Below are positions 51,446 to 59,777 of a DNA stretch of 64,000 nt, in pieces (the stretch's first letter is position 1; each line of letters begins with the position of its first letter). A program made the position numbers and the translations under genes. This DNA is from Ga0074130 sp964499485 (GTDB taxonomy: Bacteria > Pseudomonadota > Gammaproteobacteria > Burkholderiales > Rhodocyclaceae): contig CAZCLF010000006.1 in the NCBI GenBank assembly GCA_964499485.1, forward strand, positions 1 through 64,000, written 5' to 3'. The notes beneath the pieces were generated by a model. That model did not search any database and was not told the origin of the DNA. It saw nothing but the letters and a program-made list of their open reading frames with translations.

Positions 51446-51448
51446 ATA
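51443..51448 (-). promoter_or_regulatory. Putative -10 box (TATAAT) of the feo operon
   Basis: Perfect TATAAT on the minus strand about 58 bp upstream of the feoA start. The -35 region is weak, which fits activator control. The sequence TATAATGGGAATTG partly resembles a Fur box, but the match is incomplete. Confidence 0.55.
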
Positions 51449-51500
51449 GCGCTGAAGCGTAGTTGGCTAGCGTTAATCCAGTGCTTAGGAGATGAATGCC

Positions 51501-52199
51501 TTAGTCGATCAGCTCAATCTTGCCGTTAATGTTGACAACGATTTGGCTCTCACCCGCTTCGATCGGCATTGGGGCCGCCTCTGCCGCCATCATGGCTTTA
51601 CCGCGCAACATCGGGTAGACCGGGCCCCGGTTGCTATTGCCAATGTTCATTTCACGAATCCGATATTTCTTGCCTAGCGTTGTCGCGATGAGATTGGCGC
51701 GTTCGCGAAAGACATGAATCGCGCTCACAGTAGCATCGGCCTCAGTCTTTTGGAGTGTTTCAGGCGATGGGCTGGATGAAAGCTGACTCACCGCTAGGCT
51801 GCCTTGCAGCTTACCCAGAAGCTCGGCCAGCACGGCCGCATCGCGCGATTCCAGTTGGATTTCACTGCGCATGCGCCACGCCTCGATGTTTCGATCATTC
51901 TTCCCATATACCGGGTAGGTATGGCTAGTTCCGGTTTTTACCTTCACGCCGGAATAGGCCTTGGCGGTGCTCAGAGCGCTTGCTATTTGCTGATTAACCA
52001 GACGTGCAACTGTTGCAGCGTTGCTGTGGCTTGCCTCTGCATACGCGGTTGCTTGAAATAAATCATTAGCGCTGGCGCGACTGGCCTCCGCAGACAGTTC
52101 GATCAAGGCACCACTGGCGGTTGGCAGTCCTTGAGCATAAACACTACTCCCCGCAAGCATTGTGATCAGGGAGAGTGTGCAAAAAGCAGTACGTGGCAT
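51501..52199 (-). CDS. SIMPL-domain (DUF541) periplasmic protein
   Basis: Protein of 232 residues with a signal peptide (about 1-22, ending VYA). The rest is a SIMPL/DUF541 domain: IELSAEASRASANDLFQATAYAE (split here) near the N-terminus, and ANLIATTLGKKYRIREMNIG near 160. Such proteins are envelope-stress or oxidative-stress associated; no biochemical role is proven. The start is ATG 52199; a longer frame overlaps the upstream protease gene. The gap to that gene is 8 bp, so the two are cotranscribed. Confidence 0.88.
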   Translation of the reverse strand: MPRTAFCTLSLITMLAGSSVYAQGLPTASGALIELSAEASRASANDLFQATAYAEASHSNAATVARLVNQQIASALSTAKAYSGVKVKTGTSHTYPVYGKNDRNIEAWRMRSEIQLESRDAAVLAELLGKLQGSLAVSQLSSSPSPETLQKTEADATVSAIHVFRERANLIATTLGKKYRIREMNIGNSNRGPVYPMLRGKAMMAAEAAPMPIEAGESQIVVNINGKIELID

Positions 52200-52207
52200 A
52201 GAGACTT

Positions 52208-53398
52208 TCAAGTGGTTTGGTTTTGGCGCATGGCTGCAGCCCACTGGCGGTCTTTCTCTTCCGAGAGTAGTCGCGAGGCTCGGCGCTTGATATAAGACTG
52301 CTTGGCGGCGGCCTCGTTCCCTTTGTGATCGGCAATCACCATATTCCAGAGTGTCAAATCGGCGCGGTTTTGCTCTAACTCGTCTCGCGCAGCGTCCATA
52401 CACCGTTGCAGTTGCGGATCAACTGTGGTCACGATGGGGGATGGATCAATCTGTACATCTTCCACAGAGAAACGCCGTTTAAAGATAACGATCAGAGCGA
52501 ATGGAAAAAGTAGTGCAGCCCACCAATACTTCAGTAACCCATCTTTCGCCTGATCCGCGGTGCTCTTGCGTGGCTGCGTCGTTGTGCTCTGCGTTGCTGC
52601 GTCACTGTCGGGGAGTTCAGCACTTGCGACTTGTTGCGTTACTGATGGCACCATGCCGCGCTCGCTAACCATCGTGGCAGCAGGTGCTTGGGTTACATCA
52701 CTGCTTGCCGGAGCACCGCTGACGCCCAGGCGTTCTACCCAATTCACGGGAAGCGCCATATTTAAGCCTTGGCCTGAGCGCATGCCAAAGGTGGTGATCC
52801 CAATTAAACGCCCCTTTGCGTCGAAGAGTCCGCCACCGCTTGATCCGGGTGAAATGGCAGCATTTGTCTGAATCACATTGCCATCCTCGACGGGGCGTAG
52901 TGCAGTGATCAGGCCGTTACTCAAGGTCAATTGCGGGGGGGAGTGGGTCTTCTGTTTGGTGACGGCGGTGACGCCCATGATATTTGCAATTTCATTGGGA
53001 GCGCCAATGGCATAGACAGGGTCTCCAACGGAGAGCTTGCTTGCATCTGCGAACTCAACGGGAGCAGCATTCAGGCCACGAACCTCCATGAGGCAGAGAT
53101 CCTGCACGCTATCGCAGTTGGTCATGTAGGCTTCATAGCGCCCACCACTGATCAGGACTTGGTAGCGATGGCCGGGTAGGAGCACGTGGCGATTTGTGAC
53201 CATGGTTTGTGGCCCCACAGTTACGGCGCTGCCTGAACCGACCAGCTGATCTTCGAACGTGGTGACGATGACAATGCCGACACTATTCGAGACACGCGAA
53301 TAAATGCTGTTTGCGCTTTGCGAGAGAACTTGCTGGCTGCTGAGCAGTAATAAGAAAACGAATCCCGGACGTATCAGTTGCAACAAGTGCTTGTGCAT
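52208..53398 (-). CDS. Trypsin-like serine protease with signal peptide and C-terminal anchor
   Basis: Protein of 396 residues. A signal peptide (about 1-26) is followed by an S1C-like protease domain with the triad visible in order: His in TNRHVLL, Asp in SVQDLCLMEV, Ser in SPGSSGGGLF. No PDZ domain is seen. A transmembrane helix (about 290-306) and a cytosolic tail with RASRLLSEEKDRQW follow. The layout resembles membrane-anchored HtrA-like proteases. First gene of a pair with the SIMPL protein; both may serve envelope quality control. Confidence 0.88.
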   Translation of the reverse strand: MHKHLLQLIRPGFVFLLLLSSQQVLSQSANSIYSRVSNSVGIVIVTTFEDQLVGSGSAVTVGPQTMVTNRHVLLPGHRYQVLISGGRYEAYMTNCDSVQDLCLMEVRGLNAAPVEFADASKLSVGDPVYAIGAPNEIANIMGVTAVTKQKTHSPPQLTLSNGLITALRPVEDGNVIQTNAAISPGSSGGGLFDAKGRLIGITTFGMRSGQGLNMALPVNWVERLGVSGAPASSDVTQAPAATMVSERGMVPSVTQQVASAELPDSDAATQSTTTQPRKSTADQAKDGLLKYWWAALLFPFALIVIFKRRFSVEDVQIDPSPIVTTVDPQLQRCMDAARDELEQNRADLTLWNMVIADHKGNEAAAKQSYIKRRASRLLSEEKDRQWAAAMRQNQTT

Positions 53399-53472
53399 GT
53401 CTTCCCTCGTTTGAATTCAATCTCACTGGATTCTAATGATTTGTAACCAGTATGTGTGCTTTCTGCTGCAGA

Positions 53473-53997
53473 TTATCCGACCTGCGTAAGAGTGTCTCGA
53501 TAACGCTGCCAGTCACGTACATAGTGTTCTGCGGTGGCCCGGATGCGTGCCACTTCATCGTCACTGAGTGTTCGTACGACGCGGCCGGGCGAGCCAAGGA
53601 TGAGGGAGCGATCAGGAATAACTTTGCCCTCAGGAATCAGCGTATTGGCACCTATCAGGCATTCCTTCCCGATAACAACTCGATTCAGAATGACACTCTT
53701 GATGCCGATCAGGCTACCTTCGCCGACGGTACAACCATGCAGCATCGCCATATGTCCGACAGTGACATATGCGCCCAAGCTCAGTGGAATGCCGGGATCT
53801 GCATGCAGTACGGATCCGTCTTGGATATTGGTATTGGCACCAATAACGATGGATTCATCGTCACCGCGGATGACGGCACTCCACCAAACGCTGCTATTGG
53901 TTTCAAGGGTGACGTCACCGATCACTGTGGCGTTCGGGGCTACCCAAGTATCTTTCGCTGTGGTCGGGCGCTTTTGATTGATGGCGTAAAGCGGCAT
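53473..53997 (-). CDS. Gamma-class carbonic anhydrase family protein
   Basis: Left-handed beta-helix protein of 174 residues with hexapeptide repeats: APNATVIGDVTLETNSSVWWSAVIRGDDE (split here), GANTNIQDGSVLHAD, GKECLIGANTLI. The metal-binding His residues are in VLHAD and TVGHMAMLHG. Family includes YrdA and CaiE-like proteins; carbonic anhydrase activity is uncertain. It stands alone. Confidence 0.9.
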   Translation of the reverse strand: MPLYAINQKRPTTAKDTWVAPNATVIGDVTLETNSSVWWSAVIRGDDESIVIGANTNIQDGSVLHADPGIPLSLGAYVTVGHMAMLHGCTVGEGSLIGIKSVILNRVVIGKECLIGANTLIPEGKVIPDRSLILGSPGRVVRTLSDDEVARIRATAEHYVRDWQRYRDTLTQVG

Positions 53998-54134
53998 GTT
54001 ATTTCCTACATTGATAAGGCTGGAATTGTAAGCAGGCTTTGATCAGTTTTTAATGCAATTAAATCTCTGTGACATTGCCAATTGGTGTGGATGGATTCGG
54101 CATAATTATGCTTTGCATAACGCTCGTGCCTCCG

Positions 54135-55007
54135 ATGAGCAACCCTGACACCAGCAAGTATGAGTTGAGCAAGACGGAGCTCGATCAGGTGCTTGCTACC
54201 TTTGAAATTCCTACCTGCCCCGCGATGGTGGCCGAGGTGATGGCCGAAGCGCGCAAGGACGTGCCAGATATCCGTAAGTTGGCAGCCGCCATTACGGGTG
54301 ATGTTGGTATGTCCGCCATCACTTTGAAAATGGCCAATTCAGCCCTATTCAGCAGTGGCACGCCGATTAATAACGTGCAGCGCGCCTTGGATCGGCTTGG
54401 TATGCGCAATGTGCTCAGCGTTGTGCTGGGTGCCTCGCTACGCTCGAGTATGATGGGCTTGCCCGGGGACTTCATTGATCGGTTCTGGGTACGCAATTCG
54501 ATCATGGCCCAATCATGTGGCTTTCTCGCGCGTCAGTTGTATGGCATCTCTCCAGATGATGCCTACACCTATGCGCTGTTCCATGATGCGGCCATTCCCA
54601 TGATGCTTAAGCGCTTTCCGCACTATCCTCAGTTGATCGCAGAGGCTGCGGCACGCGGTGAAAGCCGTGTTCAGGCTGAGCGTCAGTTGCCTTGCACTCA
54701 TCCGATCATCGGCGCTCTGCTCGTACGTAATTGGGGTCTGCCGCAAACCGTATCGCTGGCCATACGCTTCCATCATGAGGCAGATGTTTACTCACTTGAT
54801 GAGCAGACGTTGCCCAGCTCAGCACTCTCGCTATTGGCTGTGGGTCAAGTTGTTGAGTATGTGATGGCTGACATCATGCATGAGGAAGAAGATGAGGTTG
54901 GCGACGATTTATTTGAGCAGGCAATGCAACATCTGGGTATGCCGCTTGAAGATCGCGATGCGGTAGCGGATGTCGTCAGAAAGTCAATCCAAGACGCTGC
55001 TGGCTAA
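54135..55007 (+). CDS. HDOD-domain signalling protein
   Basis: Protein of 290 residues with one HDOD domain (about 25-220), a degenerate relative of HD phosphohydrolases without most metal ligands: TCPAMVAEVMAEARKD near the start, RALDRLGMRNVLSVVLGASL, and YTYALFHDAAIPMM. Such proteins usually act in signalling and stress. The start is taken as ATG 54135, though an in-frame ATG at 54069 would add 22 residues. It precedes acpH by 19 bp. Confidence 0.85.
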   Translation: MSNPDTSKYELSKTELDQVLATFEIPTCPAMVAEVMAEARKDVPDIRKLAAAITGDVGMSAITLKMANSALFSSGTPINNVQRALDRLGMRNVLSVVLGASLRSSMMGLPGDFIDRFWVRNSIMAQSCGFLARQLYGISPDDAYTYALFHDAAIPMMLKRFPHYPQLIAEAAARGESRVQAERQLPCTHPIIGALLVRNWGLPQTVSLAIRFHHEADVYSLDEQTLPSSALSLLAVGQVVEYVMADIMHEEEDEVGDDLFEQAMQHLGMPLEDRDAVADVVRKSIQDAAG

Positions 55008-55026
55008 ACGAGTTGAGGTTTCGGTT

Positions 55027-55614
55027 TTGAATTACCTTGCCCATGTCTTCCTCGCTGGAGAGGCTGACTCAGATAGGCTGGGTGGCCTGCTCGGTGATTT
55101 TGTCAAAGGACCGCTTCCCTGTGGTTTGCCCCCTCCGCTAGCAGACGGCGTGGCATTGCACCGGCGTATCGACAGTTACGCCGAGACCCACCCGGCATTT
55201 CAGCGCAGTCGTTCGCGCGTCAGTCAGGCAAGACGCAGGTATGCCGGTGTGATGGTGGATATGTTTTACGACCATTTACTGGCAGCGTATTGGCATGACT
55301 ACAGCACATCCTCCTTGTCGTCTTTTAGTTGTGAAGTGTATGACCTGCTTGATGCACATGCACCGACATTGCCTCAACGCTTGAACAGCGTACGTGTCTG
55401 GATGCGCGAAGGGGATTGGCTGTGCAGCTATCGCAGTCTTGACGGTGTTGGTGGAGCGATCGATCGTATCGCCCAACATCGGCTTTCAAGGCCCGGCACG
55501 CTGCCGGGTGGGGTCGAAGAGCTGGCAGCAGATTACGACGGATTCAAGCAGGATTTCTTCGAGTTCATGCACGACGCACAGGCCATGACTGCCCTGGTGC
55601 GAAAGCAACGCTAA
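55027..55614 (+). CDS. acpH: ACP phosphodiesterase (AcpH)
   Basis: Protein of 195 residues that removes the phosphopantetheine arm from acyl carrier protein. Motifs: NYLAHVFLAG at 2-11, GLLGDFVKG near 20, GVALHRRIDSYAETHP near 40, and VMVDMFYDHLLAAYW near 76. The start is TTG 55027, which directly gives the NYLAHVFL family N-terminus and has GAGG 8 nt upstream; an ATG at 54970 lies inside the previous gene. Its stop overlaps the convergent gene by 4 bp. Confidence 0.92.
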   Translation: MNYLAHVFLAGEADSDRLGGLLGDFVKGPLPCGLPPPLADGVALHRRIDSYAETHPAFQRSRSRVSQARRRYAGVMVDMFYDHLLAAYWHDYSTSSLSSFSCEVYDLLDAHAPTLPQRLNSVRVWMREGDWLCSYRSLDGVGGAIDRIAQHRLSRPGTLPGGVEELAADYDGFKQDFFEFMHDAQAMTALVRKQR

Positions 55615-56393
55615 CCGATTTGCACACTTAACATGCTGATCGTACCAAGATCAATGCCCCGCGTTGGAAAACTGACCGCATCCTGTTCTGTCTTCAGTCC
55701 AGCGATATACAGCAGCGGCAGATAGTGTTCAGGTGTCGGGATCGCAAGTAGCGCTTGCGGGTCCAGTGTCGGGAAGTCGATCAAGGCTTGATGATCATGG
55801 CTTATCAGGCAATCCACTACTCGCTGTTCCACCCGCGCTGACCATGCGGGTGCGGGCGCATCTTGGTGCCACTGAAGCATGCGTAAGTTGTGCACCACAT
55901 TGCCACTGGCAACGATAAGCACGCCTTCATCCCGCAAGGCTTGCAATTGCTGACCCAGCCGGTAGTGGAATTCATTCGGCTCGGCGAGATTCAAGCTCAA
56001 TTGGACAACGGGAATATCCGCAGCCGGGAACAGATGCACGAGGATAGACCATGTGCCGTGATCCAGTCCCCAGCTGTAGTCGAGTGTTATCGGTAGCGGT
56101 GCTAACAGTTCATGAATGCGCTGAGCCAGTGCAGGGCTACCCGGTGCTGGATACCGCACGGCAAATAGCGCATCGGGAAACCCGCCAAAGTCATGAATCG
56201 TTTCCGGTTGAGGCATGGCGGTTACGCCAACACCGGGCGTCATCCAATGCGCCGAGATTGCAAGAATTGCGCGGGGGCGAGGCAATCTTTTGCCTAAGGC
56301 TTGCCAAGCCTCACCCCAAGGTGTGGCTTCGATAGCATTCATCGGTGAGCCGTGACCAATGAACAGGGCAGGCATACGCGCAGATGAATTCAT
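55611..56393 (-). CDS. ygiD: 4,5-DOPA dioxygenase extradiol family protein
   Basis: Class III extradiol ring-cleavage family protein of 260 residues. Metal-site residues lie in FIGHGSPMNA (His near 14), SAHWMTPG (near 50), LDHGTWSIL and NVVHNLRML. E. coli YgiD cleaves L-DOPA; the natural substrate here is unknown. The start is ATG 56393; a longer frame to 56480 adds a basic leader without homology and overlaps the upstream region. It diverges from the CopD-like gene. Confidence 0.93.
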   Translation of the reverse strand: MNSSARMPALFIGHGSPMNAIEATPWGEAWQALGKRLPRPRAILAISAHWMTPGVGVTAMPQPETIHDFGGFPDALFAVRYPAPGSPALAQRIHELLAPLPITLDYSWGLDHGTWSILVHLFPAADIPVVQLSLNLAEPNEFHYRLGQQLQALRDEGVLIVASGNVVHNLRMLQWHQDAPAPAWSARVEQRVVDCLISHDHQALIDFPTLDPQALLAIPTPEHYLPLLYIAGLKTEQDAVSFPTRGIDLGTISMLSVQIG

Positions 56394-56544
56394 GGTGGTG
56401 TGATGGAAAGCGCTTGAGAACTGCGATAATTCGACTTTACTCTTTTTGCCGCTGAGTGACTTGGCCGACACGCTTGCCAAGTGCGGGTATCAGCCTCCGC
56501 GTATCAGCGTCTTTTTAAGGCTATCTCCACTGGAGTTCTGCGCA

Positions 56545-57000
56545 ATGAGCCTGCATATCTTTCTAGTTTTTTTGCATATTCTCGGTGTCACTATTTGGGT
56601 GGGTGGCATGTTCTTCGCACACGTTTGTCTGCGCCCGGCAGCCGCCAGTCTGGAGCCGCAGGTTCGCCTGCCTCTCCTGCATGCGGTACTCGGCCACTTT
56701 TTCCGTTGGGTTGCACTGATTGTCGCCGTGGTGTTGATCACCGGTGTCGTGATGATGTTGCATGTGGGCTTTGCCAATGCACCCAAGGGCTGGCATTGGA
56801 TGATGACCAGCGGCATTGTCATGATGCTGATCTTTGGTCATATCTATGGTGCAGGTTATCGCCGCTTGACGCGTGCCGTCGCTGCGGCTGATTGGCCAGC
56901 AGGTGCCGCCGCCATGAATAGCATTCGCCGTCTGGTCGGCATCAATCTGCTGCTGGGTCTGTTGACCATTGCTTTCGCCACACTAGGTGCGGCCTACTAA
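56545..57000 (+). CDS. CopD-family membrane protein
   Basis: Inner-membrane protein of 151 residues with four helices: HILGVTIWVGGMFFAHVCLRP (split here) contains His residues typical of CopD/DUF2269-like proteins; WHWMMTSGIVMMLIFGHIYGAGYRR follows. Possible copper or haem ligand. The start is ATG 56545 with TGGAG upstream. It begins a tight cluster: S4 gene after 1 bp, slyX overlapping, methyltransferase overlapping. Confidence 0.85.
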   Translation: MSLHIFLVFLHILGVTIWVGGMFFAHVCLRPAAASLEPQVRLPLLHAVLGHFFRWVALIVAVVLITGVVMMLHVGFANAPKGWHWMMTSGIVMMLIFGHIYGAGYRRLTRAVAAADWPAGAAAMNSIRRLVGINLLLGLLTIAFATLGAAY

Positions 57001-57001
57001 G

Positions 57002-57226
57002 ATGAGTACTGTCGATTTCGAGTTAAAGGACGAGTACGTCGAACTGTGCAATCTACTCAAGCTGGTTGGGCTGGCAGATAGCGGTGGGCGTGGTAAACAG
57101 ATGGTGGCTGAGGGGCTGGTCAAGGTGGATGGGCAGCCAGAAAGCCGCAAGACCGCAAAGATTCGAGCAGGCCAAGTGGTGACCTGTCAGGACATCTCAA
57201 TCAAGGTTGTTGCGCATGGCCAATGA
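57002..57226 (+). CDS. S4-domain RNA-binding protein (YbcJ-like)
   Basis: Small protein of 74 residues with an S4 RNA-binding fold: VELCNLLKLVGLADSGGRGKQMVAEGLVKVDGQ (split here) includes the conserved GRGKQMV and VKVDG turns. RNA target unknown. The start ATG 57002 lies 1 bp after the CopD-like stop; an in-frame start at 56987 overlaps that gene. Its end overlaps slyX by 11 bp. Confidence 0.92.
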   Translation: MSTVDFELKDEYVELCNLLKLVGLADSGGRGKQMVAEGLVKVDGQPESRKTAKIRAGQVVTCQDISIKVVAHGQ

Positions 57227-57434
57227 CAGCGATGTGGCAGAGCGGATTGCCGAGCTTGAAATCAAGCTGGCATATGCAGAGGATTTGCTCGACAGCGTAA
57301 ATACCACGGTGTTTCGCCAGCAGGAGCAGATCGATCTTCTGCAGGCACAATTGCGCAGCTTGCAGCAACAGGTGCAGACAAGCATGCCCGGCGAGGCACT
57401 AAGTCTGCGAGATGAGCTTCCACCGCATTATTGA
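57216..57434 (+). CDS. slyX: SlyX family protein
   Basis: Coiled-coil protein of 72 residues: RIAELEIKLAYAEDLLDSVN (7-28) and QQEQIDLLQAQLRSLQQQV are heptad-rich, and the end PPHY is the family terminus. Function unknown. ATG 57216 is preferred; a TTG three codons upstream is possible. It overlaps the S4 gene upstream and the methyltransferase gene downstream by 23 bp. Confidence 0.92.
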   Translation: MANDSDVAERIAELEIKLAYAEDLLDSVNTTVFRQQEQIDLLQAQLRSLQQQVQTSMPGEALSLRDELPPHY

Positions 57435-58275
57435 TGAATCGCTGATGGTTGAAAAGTACGACATTCGTCCGGGGCAGTCGATTGAGCTGCTCAAAGAGCT
57501 GCATATCCTCACGCGCGATGGCAAGCTCAATCAAGACAGCCGGCGCAAACTCAAGCAGGTCTATCATCTGTTCCAGTTCATCGAGCCCTTGCTCAAAGAT
57601 GTGCTGAACCATAAGCCGGACCTAACCTTGGTCGATCATGGGGCAGGTAAGTCTTACCTTGGCTTCATCCTCTACGACCTCTTCTTCAAAGAGCACGCCA
57701 AGCAAGGGCATATCTACGGCATCGAGACACGCGACGAACTGGTTGCGAGCTCAACAGCGCTAGCCGCTCGGCTTGGTTTTGCGGGCATGTCCTTCCTCAA
57801 CCTGAGTGTGGCAGCATCGATTGAGTCACACGCGCTGCCCGCCCAGGTAGATATCGTCACAGCACTGCATGCCTGCAACACTGCGACTGACGATGCCATC
57901 CGCTTTGCCTTGGCCAAGCAGGCACGGCATATTGTGTTGGTGCCCTGTTGCCAAGCAGAGATTGCAGCGGCATTGCGTAAAAACAAAGCCAAAGCACTCG
58001 CCAATCCGCTGGCTGAAATCTGGCGTCACCCGATACATACGCGCGAGTTTGGTAGCCACATGACAAATGTGATGCGCTGCCTGCAGCTGGAAGCGCACGG
58101 CTACCAGCTCAATGTCACGGAGCTGGTGGGCTGGGAACATTCCATGAAGAATGAGCTGATCATTGCGAGCCGCACACAGAAGCCCAGCCGCAAGGCGGCC
58201 GAACGTCTGCATGTGTTGCTGGATGAGTTGGGGCTACGTGAAGAGCTCGCTGACCGCTTCTTTACGCCCGTTTAA
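57412..58275 (+). CDS. SAM-dependent methyltransferase (Methyltransf_32 type)
   Basis: Cytoplasmic enzyme of 287 residues. Motif I is LVDHGAGKSYLGFILYD near 66; ALHACNTATDDAI near 148 and LVPCCQAEIA near 172 (CCQAE) are typical of the family. Substrate unknown. The start at 57412 overlaps slyX by 23 bp; an internal ATG at 57445 (MVEKYD) is the alternative. It ends convergently with the rRNA methyltransferase gene. Confidence 0.9.
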   Translation: MSFHRIIDESLMVEKYDIRPGQSIELLKELHILTRDGKLNQDSRRKLKQVYHLFQFIEPLLKDVLNHKPDLTLVDHGAGKSYLGFILYDLFFKEHAKQGHIYGIETRDELVASSTALAARLGFAGMSFLNLSVAASIESHALPAQVDIVTALHACNTATDDAIRFALAKQARHIVLVPCCQAEIAAALRKNKAKALANPLAEIWRHPIHTREFGSHMTNVMRCLQLEAHGYQLNVTELVGWEHSMKNELIIASRTQKPSRKAAERLHVLLDELGLREELADRFFTPV

Positions 58276-58284
58276 CGTTCAAAC

Positions 58285-59292
58285 TTAGACCCGCAGTAGG
58301 GCAATCTTCAACGGGTGCTTGCCATCCGGGCTAGGGAAGTCCGCTTCCGGGGTAATCCATTCGACTTCCCGAATCGGCCGCCCAGCCTTGACTGCGCTTC
58401 GTTCGAGCTGGCCTAGCCAACTTTCACGATCGACCTGCGCCACATTGTTGCAGCAGATTAAGGTGCCGCCCTCGGCAGTGCAGAGTAGTGCGGGTTTGAA
58501 TACCCCCGCATAGTCATTGATGAGGTCGACTACGCCAAATGGGCTTTTTGCGTAGCGGGGTGGGTCGAGATAAACGATATCAAACTGGCGTGCCTCGATC
58601 TTGGGGAAGGGGGGCATCGCCTTGCCGCGTACCCGCGTTGGCTGGCCGAGGCCAGCGTATTGGCGCATGGCGGCAAAGGCGTCGCTTTTCACAAAACGTG
58701 GTCGGAAAGGCAGCTCGTTGAGGCGTGCGTTTTCTTTACCGATAGACAGGCTGGTGTCCGCGAAGTCTACATTCACAACGTGCGTGGCGCCGCCCATACC
58801 GGCGACCAGCCCTGTCCCGCAGGTGTAGGCAAACAGGTTGAGTACCGATTTTTGAGTGGCTTCTGCCATCACGCGGCGTCTCGCCGCACGGGCATCGAGG
58901 AATAACCATGGATCTTGCCCAGCATGCCGGGCCTGGATCAGATACTTCACGCCCAGCTCGCTAACGATGCGTTGGCGTTGGGCTGGCTCGAGCACTTCTG
59001 CAGGTAAAGGGTTATTGACGCGCGAGTTGGCTTGGCTGCGGTCGTTATAAATCAAGTCGAGGCCGGGCAGGGCGGCGGCGTAGAAGTCGGCGACTTCTCG
59101 ACGATGTTCTGGCGAAAGAAATTGGTGAAAGCCTTGGGCAAGAATCAGATCGCCATAGCGATCAATGGTCAGGCCGGGTGCGCCTTCAACGCTACCGTGA
59201 AACAGCCGGTAGCATTGGGTGTCTTCTTCAAGTAATTGATGTATTAGAGGTTTTCTGTTTTCAAGCGCGGTCGACAAGTGGTCGGTCAGCAT
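58285..59292 (-). CDS. Class I SAM-dependent rRNA methyltransferase (RlmI-like)
   Basis: Protein of 335 residues. The N-terminal region (about 30-100) holds GLTIDRYGDLILAQ; the Rossmann domain has LNLFAYTCGTGLVAGMGGA (motif I, near 168), VNVDFADTSLSIGKENARLN (split here), and LDPPRYAKSPFG (motif IV). This pattern is common to RlmI-like methyltransferases of 23S rRNA. No clear PUA domain is seen. The exact target base cannot be named. Confidence 0.88.
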   Translation of the reverse strand: MLTDHLSTALENRKPLIHQLLEEDTQCYRLFHGSVEGAPGLTIDRYGDLILAQGFHQFLSPEHRREVADFYAAALPGLDLIYNDRSQANSRVNNPLPAEVLEPAQRQRIVSELGVKYLIQARHAGQDPWLFLDARAARRRVMAEATQKSVLNLFAYTCGTGLVAGMGGATHVVNVDFADTSLSIGKENARLNELPFRPRFVKSDAFAAMRQYAGLGQPTRVRGKAMPPFPKIEARQFDIVYLDPPRYAKSPFGVVDLINDYAGVFKPALLCTAEGGTLICCNNVAQVDRESWLGQLERSAVKAGRPIREVEWITPEADFPSPDGKHPLKIALLRV

Positions 59293-59430
59293 GGAGTGGC
59301 ACAGGTGCGGAGGGCAAGCATTGTCGCACGCGGGTTAGATATAAATTAGTGAAATTCCTGTCAACCGAAGCTTTAGCACATGCGTTATTGAACTCATGGG
59401 CGGCATGTCCGCTGATCGACGGAGAAACAC

Positions 59431-59709
59431 ATGGGCAGGTTTAGCACTGAATCGTTTGACGAATTTCTGAGCTCGCTGAAGCGTCTCGGCATTGTCATCA
59501 GCAACGAATTTGAGCTGCGTGAGCGCCTTGCCGAGGCACGCCGCTGGCGCTACGCCTTCGCCACGCTGGCCAACAACGGTCGCTCCCTGGGTATCCGTTT
59601 TGAGAACCGCAACGCTGACGACACGGCCATCCGCAATACCTTGGCGCGCTTTGATTTCCCAGAGCCAACGCAGGCTTCGCTGACCGCAGTGCTGAAGCCA
59701 CACCACTAA
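59431..59709 (+). CDS. Unknown 92-residue protein
   Basis: Soluble, charged protein: FDEFLSSLKRLGIVISNEFELRERLAEARRW (split here) is helical, followed by YAFATLANNGRSLGIRFENR. No family recognised. GGAGAAACAC gives a ribosome site 5 nt before the ATG, and a strong terminator follows 20 bp after the stop, so it is a real single-gene unit. Codon use matches the surrounding chromosome. Confidence 0.75.
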   Translation: MGRFSTESFDEFLSSLKRLGIVISNEFELRERLAEARRWRYAFATLANNGRSLGIRFENRNADDTAIRNTLARFDFPEPTQASLTAVLKPHH

Positions 59710-59728
59710 GCCACACTGTTGGCACAAT

Positions 59729-59756
59729 AAAAAACCCGCCATTGAGCGGGTTTTTT
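59729..59756. terminator. Bidirectional terminator after the 92-residue gene
   Basis: AAAAAACCCGC and GCGGGTTTTTT pair around a 6-nt loop with A- and T-runs on either side; it also serves the convergent lipoprotein gene. Confidence 0.92.
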
Positions 59757-59777
59757 ATTGTCTGTCACCACATCAGG

